This document shows positions 26,201-40,145 of a stretch of 64,000 bases of DNA, one piece after another. A program made the translations under genes and the position numbers. Below the pieces are notes generated by a model. That model was not told where the DNA came from. It worked only from the letters and a program-made list of their open reading frames with translations, and did not search any database. The stretch's first letter is position 1. Every line of letters starts with the position of its first letter. Origin of the DNA: Bolinopsis microptera (Eukaryota > Ctenophora > Tentaculata > Lobata > Bolinopsidae); contig NC_087078.1 in NCBI RefSeq assembly GCF_026151205.1, forward strand, positions 8,262,675 through 8,326,674, given 5' to 3'.

Positions 26201-26852
26201 TGTTTATTTTGAAAGCAGCATCCACCATATCCACGGTTGGGGTGGCTTCTTCGCGACTTGCTACTTTTAAATTACCTGAGTGGGTCGACATCATCAATAA
26301 CAGTCGATCGTTTAAGTTGCATGCATATTGTATATTTGATTAAAACATTAAATAAATATCTGTAATGTAAAGGGGGGCATAAAAAGCAGCGAGGGATGTC
26401 ATTAAGTTCAACCGGTCGACGCATATTGGATAATGATACTGTTCATTTATTTTAGATTAATGAATAGTATCATTATCAAATATCCGATCTTTCTATAATA
26501 AATATTTCGTCATTAAAACCCTTGATGAATATGTAGTTAATAATAAATTAAGTAAAGAATACCATTAAATATGACTCAGACTACTTGCTACAATTTATTT
26601 CTCAATCATGATATCGCGCTACTTATACTGACGTACTAAGATATCGTGATTCAGAATTAAATTATCATTAAACGAATACGTACGTTTGCCGCCAAACTCG
26701 ATGTTTATTTTCGATATCTGTCTCTGATCCCGAGAGGGACTGAGCTCAATGCTCGACAAGGACCTCTGGTCTATACCAAAGTTGGTGATGGACCGATTCA
26801 CTTGTGATCCATTGAACATTGTGTTCTGTCGACTGTGAATTGTTTCTGCCAT
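17269..26852 (-). CDS. IFIT-like tetratricopeptide-repeat protein, 623 codons, 13 exons
   Basis: Exons in coding order (minus strand): 26852-26684, 26275-26136, 24798-24723, 24457-24291, 21640-21475, 21253-21089, 20963-20793, 20598-20445, 20225-20111, 18192-18088, 17973-17761, 17622-17506, 17382-17269. Every junction is GT-AG and phase-matched. The N-terminus (about 60 residues) is disordered. TPR helices follow, for example YSMLDKFEKAEKYFEMALKI (residues 132-151), with further units through residue 580 and a basic tail ending RQRGK. The block around residues 375-415 and the run with RELAYRKFGRFL near 530 follow the order seen in vertebrate IFIT proteins, helical TPR proteins of interferon responses that bind RNA or partner proteins. 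I base this on remembered family layout, so the orthology is tentative; TTC22-type proteins are an alternative. A protein-binding scaffold role is inferred. Confidence 0.8.
18830..19380. repeat. CCGG-rich island in a TPR-gene intron
   Basis: Unlike its AT-rich surroundings, this stretch is dense in CCCGG/CCGGG words (for example CCCCGGTTACTGCCGGGATT and AATCCCGGCCCCGG). Both strands stay open over about 140-180 codons, but neither translation shows a known motif, and the flanking exons splice across it in phase. It may be a decayed mobile element or satellite fragment; no terminal repeats were identified. Confidence 0.5.
21942..21960. promoter_or_regulatory. Pair of CACGTG E-boxes
   Basis: CACGTG occurs at 21942-21947 and 21955-21960, 13 bp apart, in the intron between TPR-gene exons 4 and 5. 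They are upstream in the transcribed sense of exon 5. This is the consensus site for bHLH-zip factors of the MYC/USF/TFE type; activity is inferred only. Confidence 0.4.
22656..22770. repeat. 44-bp tandem duplication followed by a small hairpin
   Basis: A segment starting TGTAATCCACTGTCTTATTG occurs at 22656 and again at 22700. It is followed directly by AGATCCTTC / GAAGGATCT inverted arms around a short loop. Confidence 0.8.
22909..22952. repeat. Interrupted poly-C tract (poly-G on the TPR-gene sense strand)
   Basis: Four long C runs are separated by ACA, GG and AG. On the minus strand, the sense strand of the surrounding intron, this reads as four long G runs, the classical G-quadruplex arrangement. 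Exact run lengths in such tracts are prone to sequencing error. Confidence 0.8.
23154..23288. repeat. Row of consecutive short hairpins
   Basis: Inverted arms follow one another: AAACCC/GGGTTT (23154-23175), CAGATCATCCCGC/GCGGGATGATCTG (about 23182-23211), a GTGCGC/GCGCAC stem near 23226-23240, and TGTAATCCC/GGGATTACA (23257-23288). The regular succession suggests a structured mobile-element fragment. No known RNA family was recognised. Confidence 0.6.
23649..23732. promoter_or_regulatory. Cluster of five CACGTG E-boxes
   Basis: CACGTG occurs at 23649, 23669, 23703, 23714 and 23727, all within 84 bp of CpG-rich sequence. The fourth sits in CGCACGTGACGCG, close to the extended GTCACGTGAC form. 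Such a density is not expected by chance in AT-rich DNA. The cluster lies in the large intron upstream of TPR-gene exon 5 and could be an enhancer or internal promoter; this is inferred. Confidence 0.5.
25813..25870. repeat. 21-bp tandem repeat, nearly 3 copies
   Basis: Units of CCATGTAATTAACATTAAGA begin at 25813, 25834 and 25855, the last one truncated. Intronic within the TPR gene. Confidence 0.85.
26428..26486. repeat. Imperfect hairpin
   Basis: GGATAATGATACTGTTCATT on the left pairs with an AATGAATAGTATCATTAT segment on the right across a short AT loop. It lies in the first coding intron of the TPR gene. Confidence 0.6.
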
Positions 26853-29800
26853 CTTCTTGTTTTTATACCACTACTGGAAGTTACAATTTCGTTACTTGTT
26901 GGGGAGAGGGGATGGGGTGGGGTGTTACAGAATGGTACTATATTAAAATCACAATTGTGACAAGCCCTAGAGCTATTTTTGTATCACATGGTTGTATTAG
27001 CAGTATTGAAGCTAAAAGAATCTCTTAAAAGACTACTGCCAACCTATTTACTATCAGGAAACCAAGATTCTAAAAAACGAACAACCGGAAATAAAAATAT
27101 AGCTGTAGTGCATCAGCAACCCTAGCTATAGAGCATGTCCACAGGGCTCACATTACAATGGCACACAGTTTGTACCAAACATCATTAAAAGCTTTTTGGT
27201 TGCCTTGGAAACAATTTCCAGGTTTGAGTAATATAATCATAATATATTACGAGCCTTGACATATCTCTGTATAACTAACAAGACAAAGTGGTACACATGG
27301 AATCAAAGCAAATTAGAGTGAACTCCACCGATCATTATGTTCGAAATTGCCGTAACAAGCAGTGTGAATGAAAGCAATTGTGATTTTAGAATCCAAGCTG
27401 TATTCATCGCAATAGCATAGAGTTTGGATTGCGTGAATGTGGCAAGCAGAGCGATCTCTTGAGAAACAGAGCTGTGAGATATCCAGTAACCCGGAACTCA
27501 GCTTTACTGTTTTAGTGCCATTTAGTGCCAGTGTGACAAACAAGTCCGCGTGATCAAGCGTGACAAAATACAAATAATTAGAAATTTTCAGTGATTGTTT
27601 AAGTGCCGCGTCACACGGTGCGAGAGAAGCTTACAGACTTTCAACTCTTGAACGTGGTAATGCGTTTAGTGGCGTGTTTAAATCACTTTTTAATTAATCC
27701 ACCGCTGATCTATACAGAACAATGCAGTAAACAGTTTAAAGTTAGAACAGAAAGATAGCCGTTTGCGTATTTTTCTTCTATCTAAAACCCGCTGAAAGAT
27801 ATTAAACTGTCAGTAATGGAGTGTAAGTGTATCTTACATGTAATCTATATTTCAGTCAGTCGGCTCCTTAGATGATTGAAATTTACACTTTCACTGAAAT
27901 TGATACTCTCGTCACGTTTTAATGCGTATTTTAAGTATTAATCTGATTCTCTCTTTCATCTCAGAGGTAACTCAAAATGACAGCACAATTAGTTAAAACG
28001 CCCAGAAAACGATGACATGCACATAAAGCTATTATAACTTCCTGCGGTAAAAGTAACCACTTGTTATCAAACTTGAATATAGTTAAATCTTTAAATAAAA
28101 AATATGACAAAAAATATAAAAACCTTCGGCATAATGCATGTTAACAACGAAAAAAGTTGAATATTTATTAAAGCCTAGCATTATTTGTACAAGGAACTAA
28201 CCATTTGATCAAGCAAACTGATTCGACAGGAAAATTATATTATACCGCACTGGTATATTTTTACCGCACTGGTATATTTTTACCGCACAGGAACCGTCAC
28301 ACTATCAGTTATTCAAGTACGACGGTGAGTTTTGATGGTAAGCCTGGTTTATATTGGCACAAAGAAAGATACCGCATAAGTCAACTGTTCAATTTAATTT
28401 AAGATGGGTTTTGCTATAAAATACATCGAACTAAGCCGTTTACAAAATGTTTCACAATTCAGAGTAGGACTAAACACATCTCATCCAGCTCACAAGAAAA
28501 ACTTACGCACAGCTTTAGTCCTACTAGTACTCGTCATCAAGAAAACAATGCGGCATGACCAAATGCACGGATATATCTCAATCTAGACACATAGCACCTA
28601 CTTAACATACTCATTCATTGATGCACAAGGTGTTCGTTTTACAGTTTATACACTCCTAATGCAGGGAGTAGTGATTATTGCAGCTCGTGTACTGCTGAAA
28701 TGAACCTTGAACTGTTGAGATGTGCATGACAAGTTTAGGGAGCCGCACTATGGTCATTTTATATCGTCATTATATCGTCACTGTAACATTTGTTGGGAAA
28801 ACACGTGCAATGACGACCTTCTATTAACGGTTGTTATGGTAATAGCCCTCTAACAGCCCTCTAAAAACAAATACCTGGATAATAGAGGGCTGTTACCATA
28901 ACAACCGAAATATAGCCGATCGCCACTGTACCTATTTGCAGATTTGTGGTTACTATATGGTCACTTTTGATGGTCAACACATGGTCACTAAAAAGTGAAA
29001 AGTCCAACTGAAAAAATGTAGGTTTAGAAGTAGATCAATATTCAGCGCATTCTACCGAATCTAAACGTACCAGAACCACCAGTTCCATTCATCAGACATT
29101 TAAACACAAGCTTCCTGAATATTACGTACTTGATAACAAAATGTTAAAACAAGCATCACGTGATGCGGTCAACTAGAAACATGGGTAACTCCTGCATTGT
29201 TAGTCATCAACCATTCAAATAATTGAGTTAGATACAGTAATATCATTGTGGATTTCATTGGCATCGTAAATAAAACGACAATACATTACATATTACACAT
29301 ACATTACATATTATATAATATTGATAAAGGGTTCAACTTTCATAGCCTGTTTAAAAATTCAGAAATACTATCCAGACGGTTCCAAAAGACGAAAACAACT
29401 GGTGTCGGTCGATAGACTAAAAGATAATTGATCGTACTTACTGCTATACTAACTACTTAACTTATAATGCTTTTGGACACGAAGGGAAACACACAACGTT
29501 AGGCTTTAAATCTTCGTAAAACTACATCATTAGAGCCTCAAATTATTTGTTATATATTAGTGTTGAAAGTACTTAACTTACTTATCTGATCTATGAATAG
29601 AACATCTCACAAAAAGCAAGGAATAAAACAGTATTATAATAATCATTCGAGCAATAAAATTCATAACTTTGACTTTAAATTCTGTTAGCTTTATCTAACA
29701 TGCATCCAACAATGAATATTTTTTACAACAATGAATATTGTTACATGATTGAGTTGGCATAGGTAGTATATCCATTTGCTTCATGATTTTTACAAAAAAG

Positions 29801-30587
29801 GATTCAACTTTACTCGAAGTTATTATCCTTTCACGTGAAAATATTAACTTCGATTAATTATAAAACAAAAGCTTTTAAATGAACTTGAATTTTAAATAAA
29901 TACTGAGAATTGAGGAACGATTGATGCCATTTCTACCGATGGACGGTGATACGGGATTAGCAAATAAACGAAATTTGATCTTATGAGATGTTCATGCCCT
30001 TCCGAATTGTCGTCCTGACAACGGTTTAAGGCTAATTTTATCGTACAATGTAATGCATACGTCATGCATCGGAAAGTACCACAATAATATTTTCGGTGTC
30101 GTATAGCGCTACAGATTCTTTGAATAACATTATCAGCATATTTCAGTAGAATTTCAGGTAAGCTTAAAATAGTTGTTTAAATGTGATGGCTAGAGATAGT
30201 ATTCAGTAGCAGAATTCAATGATGCCAATAATACGTTGGTACTGCAGATAAAACGGTTAGATAGCGTAATTGGTGTAGATTGAACCCATTTACAGTGTAA
30301 TCAGCCTGAGCCATGGGAATATTGACATTGGTTGATCCGGTTATAAACTGGTACAAACGTGGTCCGAGATTTGAAGTTCCGTTGTACTTTGTATTAAATT
30401 TATTTGTTTCCACTGATTGGCGCAGATTGGCCACGAAGATTCAATGACAAATGTACGAACAGCAAAATCAACACGTATAATCAACAAGTATAAAAACCAA
30501 TAATGCTCGCTTGAATTATTCAAGGCTATTAGATTCACTTCATGTCTTCATTGAATTGCGAATGCAAGTTAGAAGTTCTAAACTATA
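26853..30587. other. Gene-poor region between the TPR gene start and a MITE
   Basis: No exon chain was recognised on either strand. The first few hundred bases should hold the promoter and 5' leader of the minus-strand TPR gene. Contents seen: a 19-bp tandem repeat TACCGCACTGGTATATTTT (28243-28290), 12-bp inverted arms AGTAGGACTAAA/TTTAGTCCTACT near 28462-28526, and a 25-bp-arm hairpin at 28828-28907. Confidence 0.5.
28828..28907. repeat. Hairpin with 25-bp arms
   Basis: Left arm 28828-28852 and right arm 28883-28907 are inverted copies with one mismatch, starting CGGTTGTTATGGTAA. The loop is about 30 bases. Possibly a small MITE; no target duplication was found. Confidence 0.7.
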
Positions 30588-30589
30588 TA

Positions 30590-31387
30590 CCTTACTCGGG
30601 ATTATTACGACGGGTTTATTAACGACCGGTTAAAATATGGTTCGGGAAAAATATGGCGAAATTGCTCAAAACCCACCACATTTTCCCGGTCGCCATTTTA
30701 CCGGTGTCCAACCTTTCAATTTTAGATTCAAAAATTTTGTCTCAGATGTAAATTTCCTTATTAGAGATAAGCAGGTTCAGAAATTTTCGCATTGCTAAAA
30801 CTTGTGAAACAAGTCGAATTATCAATAATTGTTGAAAGTAGACTCTAGCAAATTCGTTGTTTTGAATTACCATTACATGTTTACGTGTATCAAATAACCA
30901 TTATGACTCAATTTGTAGAAAATCTTCGAAAGAATGCATCGTTCACATTGTTTAGAATTATGAATAAATGACTGATGAAACTGATTCATGTTATTGACCG
31001 TTTTAATTAATTCGAGTTTTAATTTAACTGTTACTTTTACTTTGAGTCCTATTTCATTATGTAGAGATAGTCAATACCTAAGAAATTAAAAATTGGCCTA
31101 TTTAAATCAACTTTGACAATAAGGATATATGACAAGAATTGGGCAAAAAGGTGAATTTTTTGCAATTTTAGCCAAATGAAGTCGAAAAACCTACAACAAG
31201 TGTCCCAATAGTCTTCTTTAGTGAATATAAGACAACCATTAAAATATGAGCACCCATACCCCTTGGGAACCCTAAAAGCTGAGTCGGCGGGTTTATTAAC
31301 GACCGGTGAAAATGTGGTTCGGGAAAAATATGGCGAAATTACCCTAAACCCGCCACTTTATCCCGGTCATAATAATCCCGAGTAAGG
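30590..31387. mobile_element. 798-bp MITE with TA target duplication
   Basis: The left end CCTTACTCGGGATTATTA is exactly inverted at the right end TAATAATCCCGAGTAAGG. TA dinucleotides flank both ends (30588-30589, 31388-31389), as for Tc1/mariner-type insertion. Inside, a segment carrying GGGTTTATTAACGACCGG and GGTTCGGGAAAAATATGG occurs twice in direct orientation (about 30614 and 31289), just inside each end. No transposase frame is present. Confidence 0.85.
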
Positions 31388-31389
31388 TA

Positions 31390-32374
31390 TTCACGTTTGA
31401 GGACCCAGGTAAAATCATTAAATTATTTTTTTAAATGTCGTATTAATACTAAAATGCAGATCGTTCGATAATTACTGTTAAAGTTTTAATTATTATATTA
31501 TTTACTATGAGTATGAGTAAGAATTCACTACTTAACTCGAATAATCTACAAAGTTCAAGAATTGGATGAATATTTCCATGTTTTTCATATGCAATAACTT
31601 AACGTTTCGTCATATTAATTATTATGTTGGTGATTAATTATATTATTAGCAAAGGCATATTGAGAATTTCACTAGGTCGCACAGACAAACAATATTATGG
31701 CCGAAATAGAGTTTTACATCAATAATCATGACCAGTATTTCGGGCCAATCTCATCAAACCCGCACAACTGATATGACATATTGGTTGCCTGGGATTGGCT
31801 CTTACTAGGCCATCATGGGGAAATGTTATCATGTAATCTGAATGCTCCTCTAACTTTACCCCTACAGGTATCTGATATTAAAATGTCTGGGAGTCCAGGC
31901 AATTGTATTAGTTTTTGGTAGAAGATTACTTATAAACCTATGTGGTTTCATATCGGCACCGGTCCCTCCCTAGTGGTTTCCACCGAATAGTACTGATGTC
32001 TGATAGTGATATGATTCCTTTAGTTGTCCAGACTTATAGATTGTGGGTTGAATGAGGGATAGGAATAGTTGCTGGTAAGCTAGAATTGAGATATTCAATC
32101 GGCAGCACGTGCCTTTATGTTGCTATGACAATTGAGTACGTACCAAAGCAGGAAACTCCTCAACAATGCTCCCATTCAGCATTTGTTCCTTGGTTTCCTT
32201 TATTTCGGATAGTGTGATCTTCTCTGTCAAGTTTGTTGTCAGATGACTGCCTGAAGTCGTGTATTATTATTGTATAGAATTTGATAAGTGATAAATAAAT
32301 TAAGAGCAGAAGTTATTCAATCGGATTTTTTGCAAGTCAAGTTTTTAAAACTCTGTATTGAAGGTACTTTTAGA
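31390..32374. other. Spacer upstream of the Kv channel gene
   Basis: AT-rich sequence without a recognisable exon. It probably contains the promoter and 5' leader of the downstream channel gene, but I cannot point to a core-promoter element. Confidence 0.45.
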
Positions 32375-35341
32375 ATGAACGAATGGAAGTTAATACTGAT
32401 GATAGCGGATTCGCTGCTGGCTCGACTTTGTATCACCGGGGGTAAGTATTTAATTCATTAAATTGGGTATTTAGTGTGGATATGAAAGAGATATTTATTT
32501 TATTATATCATGTATCTTAATTATGTGTCAGTATTATTATTTTGCCTACAGATCATATTATTTCAGTTAGTATCGACATGAATGTTTCGATCGCAGTTTA
32601 TTTTTTATATTATATTGTATTTAATAAACCGGTTTCAAAGCCCTTGATTATGGGTGGCCCTCGGGTCTTTAAAACAAAACGGGTACATTTTACGATTTGG
32701 ATTATAAACTTTTATTATTCCAGAGTCTTACATACATTTTGTTACTTAATAAATGATCTAATGTTTTCCCTATTACAAGTTCAAGAGACGGCGAATACCT
32801 GCTTATGAACAACTTACCCACAAACCATGACGAAATTAACGGAGATAATAACAATCATGTTGATGATTCCTGCACGATAGCTCTGCGTGAGGCTGAGCCT
32901 AAGGATACCACTGCTTCGCCCAAAAAAGTACGCTAAGTTTTTCATTATAAGATAAGTTCCAACGCTGATATTCAAATATAAAACTTGTTGTTATAAATTT
33001 TAATGAAGATCGAATGAAGATACTGTAAGGTTGGTTTGCTAAATGAGCACCTCCAATATTTTGATCATGTCTGACGGATATAACAGATCAGGAGGAAGGA
33101 CAAACTACTCCACATCAATGTTTGTGGCTCGGTTTACATCACTCGAGAATCAACTCTGGCCTACTTCCCTGAAACTCTCCTCGGCTCCTCGGAGAGAGAA
33201 GACTTTTTTCATCCTGAAATAGGAATGTACTATTTCAACAGGTACGCTTCTTGTGAATATTTTCACGGTCATTGGACTCTAATGAAGATCAAACGGGAAT
33301 ATAGCTGCCTAGTAAACAATATTTCTTTGACAATTCATTAATTTATCCACTTATTTACAGGTATTGACATACCATTGCCGACTTGTTTTGACGGATAATA
33401 TTCCGCAGGAATAGGTCAATGTTTGACGCCATATTGTATTTTTACCAATCTAAAGGAGTTTTTAAGCCTCCGACGAATATTGATGAGGATATTGTCAATA
33501 CTGAGTTGGAGTTCTACAAGATTTCTTTAGATGATATTTTTGGGGCCGTTGAGGAGGCCATCAAGAAGAAATACGTTCCGACCACCTTAAAGCAAAAGGT
33601 AAGTGGTTTCAATTAGGCTCTATAATTGGTTTATAATTGGTTTATAATTGGTTTATAATTGGTATACAATTAAAGACATCAGTTTAATTGAAATAGTTTT
33701 TAGTCTATAATCCTTTTTATTTGGAATATTCTTTTGAGAATGGTCACAGATTTAATACCCGTTTCACACTTGAACCACATTATAAATTACTACTTATAAA
33801 GTACTACTTATTTAGATCCGAGAGTTCATGAACAACCCACACTACTCAAAAGGAGCATGTGTTTGGGCGGTGGTGGATATCATTTTCATCTGTATCTCCC
33901 TGACTCTCCTGGTGATGGAAACTATCCCTGAAATTGTGATCTACTTTACTGATAACAAGGAGCCTCTTTACATGTTCTTCCTTGTTCTAGATACTCTTGT
34001 CATTGCCTTTTTCAGGTTTGCTCTTTTGGTGGTTTTAAAATTTATTGTTTTTAATGACATTTATTTCCCGCAATGATTAAAAAAATTGAATACTGAAATT
34101 TGTATAATCCCTTCTTATCATTGCCAGGTAGTTTCCCTGTAACCATTCATTCCAGTGTTGATTTGTTTATACGTCTCATAACCTGGAAGAACATGATCAA
34201 ATTTCTCACCGTTCCGATGCACATCATGGACATACTATCCATTCTACCATTCTACATCGGTCTTATCGCCGACATGATGTCTCAAACAACAGATTCTACC
34301 AAACAACACGGCTATGTGGCTCTAAGAGTCTGTAGGACGTTTAGAATTGTGAGGATATTCAAATTTGTGCGGCACTCCAAGGAGCTCATTGTGGTGATGA
34401 AGGTTAGATTTGTGGAACTGAATCTAAGAATTAGCTGAGAGATTGATCTACACGATTGTATTGAAGTTAAAACTGCCAGTTACAAATGAAAAACGTAATA
34501 CCTCTTGATTCTCTTGTTCAATCCAGGTTATATCGGGAGCAGCAAAAGAGTTCCTAGTGCTCTTATTACTAATCCTAATCTTCGTGCTCACATGTGGAAC
34601 TATTATGTATTACATCGAGTGTACAGACGGAGATTCGGACAATCATGATTTCAAATCTATTCTTGAGGTGAGTGCTCCACTGTAATAATTTGTATATCCT
34701 TCAAGTATGGATATTTGTTCCGAGGTTCATAATCAGATTGTGTTGATTGGAGTTTTGAAAACGTAATGGTCAGTTGTCTGTTCTTTTACCTTTCTGGTGC
34801 TTTTCTCCACCATCATCCTCAGTAACACTCTTCTTTTAGTTCTATATTAATATCATATTTTGTTGAGCAAGTGGTCAACGTGCAGAATAATATGTTGAAG
34901 TGGTAACACTCGATGACCACAGGGTTGCTGGTGGGCAGTGGTCACCATAACAACAGTTGGCTACGGAGATGTCGCACCTAGGACCCACCTTGGTCGGATA
35001 TTTGGCAGTCTGGTTGTTGTCATGGGGATTGTTATCCTTGCCCTTCCCATGACTATCATTGTCAGCAAGTTTTCTAGCTCGTAAGTTTAAAAAGTTAAGA
35101 GTTTTAAGGGAAAAGCGTTATATCGTATTATCATAATAGCATAAAATTAAAATCAAGGCTCTCCAGGAATACTCATTTATCTCAAAAGATTTGGAAAATT
35201 ACTACAGTGTTGTCTATTTTCAGATATGATGAAGAGAAGCGGTTCATGGAACAAAAGATGATAGCGCGGTTAAGGCAGGACCGTGAGACTCAAAATATGT
35301 TTATTTGGGAGGACGAAAGTTTAAAAACAGTTTCTGCTTGA
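32375..35341 (+). CDS. Voltage-gated K+ channel alpha subunit, Shaker (Kv1)-like
   Basis: Exons: 32805-32927, 33087-33241, 33409-33598, 33816-34015, 34156-34402, 34527-34667, 34923-35080, 35224-35341; all phases match, giving 443 codons from the ATG at 32805. A further 5' exon (32375-32441) may join through an AG at 32786-32787, so the start is uncertain. The T1 tetramerisation domain (about residues 47-145) has the FPETLLG and FDAILYFYQS signatures and lacks the HxxxxxC...CC zinc site of Kv2-4. Six membrane segments follow. S4 carries R280, R283, R286, R289, K292, R295 and K298. The pore has TTVGYGD (362-368). The S6 hinge is PMT (394-396) rather than the usual PVP. The product should form tetrameric, depolarisation-gated K+ channels in the plasma membrane. 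Confidence 0.93.
33618..33665 (+). repeat. 11-12 bp intronic tandem repeat
   Basis: Four units of TTTATAATTGG in the Kv intron between the two T1-encoding exons and the S1 exon. Confidence 0.85.
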
Positions 35342-35837
35342 TTGGCATATTTTAAACTGGTTTTATTATGTCGATTGTGACAGGTTTTAACAAGTTTAGT
35401 TATTTTGTGCTTGTATGTGAGACTGCGACTAATCTGCTATGGTGGTCATGGTAATTTAAACTTGGAATGGTTTGAATTCTAATGATGGGCAGGGATGTCA
35501 GCATAACTCATTGACAAAAGGAACAATTTCAGAGATTGCATTTGAGATTCACCAATTGCATTTGCATTCATTCAGTGTTAAATTTGCTGTTTCACATTTT
35601 TATTCTGACGTAAAAGTGATTTACCCAAGAAATGTTCAATTTATTCAACAATCCTATTCATCTAAAGACACTGTAAGCTAACGATAAGATGATGATTACT
35701 CAAACCAAAGGTATAACTTAAAGTTAACTAGCTCCCGGCTCCTTGATGATGACCTGTATCTCTAGCTCTGCTCTCCCTTCCTTTGGGTTACTTCTCACAC
35801 TTTTACACACTTTTACCAACAATTATACAATATTACA
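35342..35837. other. Region downstream of the Kv stop codon
   Basis: Likely includes the Kv 3' untranslated region. I see no second gene and no clear polyadenylation signal before the GA tract. Confidence 0.4.
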
Positions 35838-38628
<2,791 letters not shown>

Positions 38629-38636
38629 TATAAATA
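38629..38636 (+). promoter_or_regulatory. Candidate TATA box of the tyrosinase gene
   Basis: TATAAATA lies about 120 bp upstream of a strong splice donor (AAAAG|gtaagt at 38751/38752) that would end a 5' untranslated exon. The spacing is plausible for a start site near 38660. Confidence 0.35.
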
Positions 38637-38751
38637 TAATACCCACCCAATAAATATCATTGACATTTTTACTAACATTCTTTGTAGTATTTGCCTGATA
38701 AATGTCACAATAGTGTACCTCGTGTTGAGTGATAAACAACTGTTACAAAAG

Positions 38752-38870
38752 GTAAGTTTAAAGTTACGGATTGGTTTGGTTGGATATGTTTAACTCTTTG
38801 TTTAGACTATGAATCGAAATATGAACCCAATTTACCGCTGTGTTGCTTTTCCTCTTTTTCATGATGCCAG
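38752..38870 (+). other. Candidate 5'-UTR intron of the tyrosinase gene
   Basis: A strong donor GTAAGT at 38752 and a pyrimidine-rich acceptor ending ATGATGCCAG at 38870 bracket 119 bases. The acceptor falls exactly one base before the ATG, so the whole coding sequence sits in the second exon. Confidence 0.6.
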
Positions 38871-40145
38871 ATGCACCACTGCATCATGGTTTGTCTTCTC
38901 ATTTTAGGTTTATCCGTGGGTTTAGTAATCTCCCAAATTACACCTGAGTCTTGGATTGACTCGGATAGCACACCATCGAGCATTTCTCTAGACAGTGAAA
39001 AGGTTAAGGCTTTCGGCCTTCGCCCCTCGAACAACTTCAGATGTAAAAGAAACACTATAACACGGAAATGTAGATTAAAATGCACATGTATAAAAGGAAG
39101 AAGATATTGCTGCAGACAGAGAAAAGATTGGGATGCCCTGACTCATGATGAAAAGACAAGATTTCTCAATGCTGTGTACAATATTGGAACGGGAAGAGCT
39201 GGCTGGCGGCTGAGAAATAACTGGGTGAGACTGCTTTACATCCACGAACTGTACTGGGTGGAAGGAATCCATGACAGAGTACAGTTTTACCCTTGGCACA
39301 GGATATACTTGCTGAAGATTGAGAACCTCCTCAGGCAAGTAGATTGCCGACTGACTGTGCCGTATTGGGACTGGACCAAGAACGTTGCCCGGTGGTGGGA
39401 AAGCTCCATTTTCAACTGGAGATACTTTGGTTCCAATTTGAATTACAATGCCAGAACTGGTGAACAACAACTAACAACTGAAGATCAATGTCCAAGCAAT
39501 GGTTACTTTTCGCCACAATATGGCTATCAAGATCTGGAAGGTCAGTGCTTGGTAAGACAATTCACTTACAACGTTTTTCCTGCCAGTTATAAGAGAATTC
39601 AGAATATTCTGAGCTGGAAAAATGCCCTGCGATCTGAAGCCGACTTGAGGCATGAACATGGAATTCCTCATTACATAGTCGGTGGAGAAAAAACAGGCCT
39701 CTTCTTTACCGAAAGAGCCGCAGAAGATCCCTTATTCTGGATTCATCATTCTAACGTTGACTACCAATGGTATCAACGACAGACCAGATATTTGGAGACA
39801 ATATTCGAACCTTGGAAGGAAAGAGGGAACATTGGTCAATCACTGACAGCCTTCCCAGAAACCGTGGGACAAGCCTTGAACCCTTTTAAGCTTGGAAGAC
39901 TCAAAACATGTGTGGAGTATGTTGAATACGATGATAGATATGAAGACTGGTTGAGAGATAAAAGGACGCGAGCGAACAAGGTAGGGAGTTTGAGTTCTGG
40001 GACGCACGGGTACTCTACTGCTTCTAAAATGGAATGTATGAAAAGCCAACATAGTTTTCCAGCTCTGATTTTCACACTATTCAAGACATCACCCGCTGAA
40101 AAGAAAAATTTCTTGAGGAATAGAAACCAAGATGGAGATTGTTGA
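38871..40145 (+). CDS. Secreted tyrosinase (type-3 copper oxidase), single coding exon
   Basis: 424 codons. A signal peptide (residues 1-22, hydrophobic core MVCLLILGLSVGLVIS) is followed by a short linker and a Cys-rich segment (CRLKCTC...YCC, 67-81). CuA ligands are H125, H134 and H143 in IHELYW...FYPWHR. CuB ligands are H263 and H267 in HGIPHYIVGG plus the HH pair at 292-293 in DPLFWIHHSNVD. All six copper positions appear intact, so o-diphenol/monophenol oxidation in the extracellular space or a secretory granule is expected; such enzymes serve pigmentation, cuticle or adhesive cross-linking. No C-terminal membrane anchor is visible. The start is set by the signal peptide and the splice acceptor directly before it. 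Lack of introns in the coding part contrasts with the neighbouring genes and could reflect retroposition. Confidence 0.94.
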   Translation: MHHCIMVCLLILGLSVGLVISQITPESWIDSDSTPSSISLDSEKVKAFGLRPSNNFRCKRNTITRKCRLKCTCIKGRRYCCRQRKDWDALTHDEKTRFLNAVYNIGTGRAGWRLRNNWVRLLYIHELYWVEGIHDRVQFYPWHRIYLLKIENLLRQVDCRLTVPYWDWTKNVARWWESSIFNWRYFGSNLNYNARTGEQQLTTEDQCPSNGYFSPQYGYQDLEGQCLVRQFTYNVFPASYKRIQNILSWKNALRSEADLRHEHGIPHYIVGGEKTGLFFTERAAEDPLFWIHHSNVDYQWYQRQTRYLETIFEPWKERGNIGQSLTAFPETVGQALNPFKLGRLKTCVEYVEYDDRYEDWLRDKRTRANKVGSLSSGTHGYSTASKMECMKSQHSFPALIFTLFKTSPAEKKNFLRNRNQDGDC

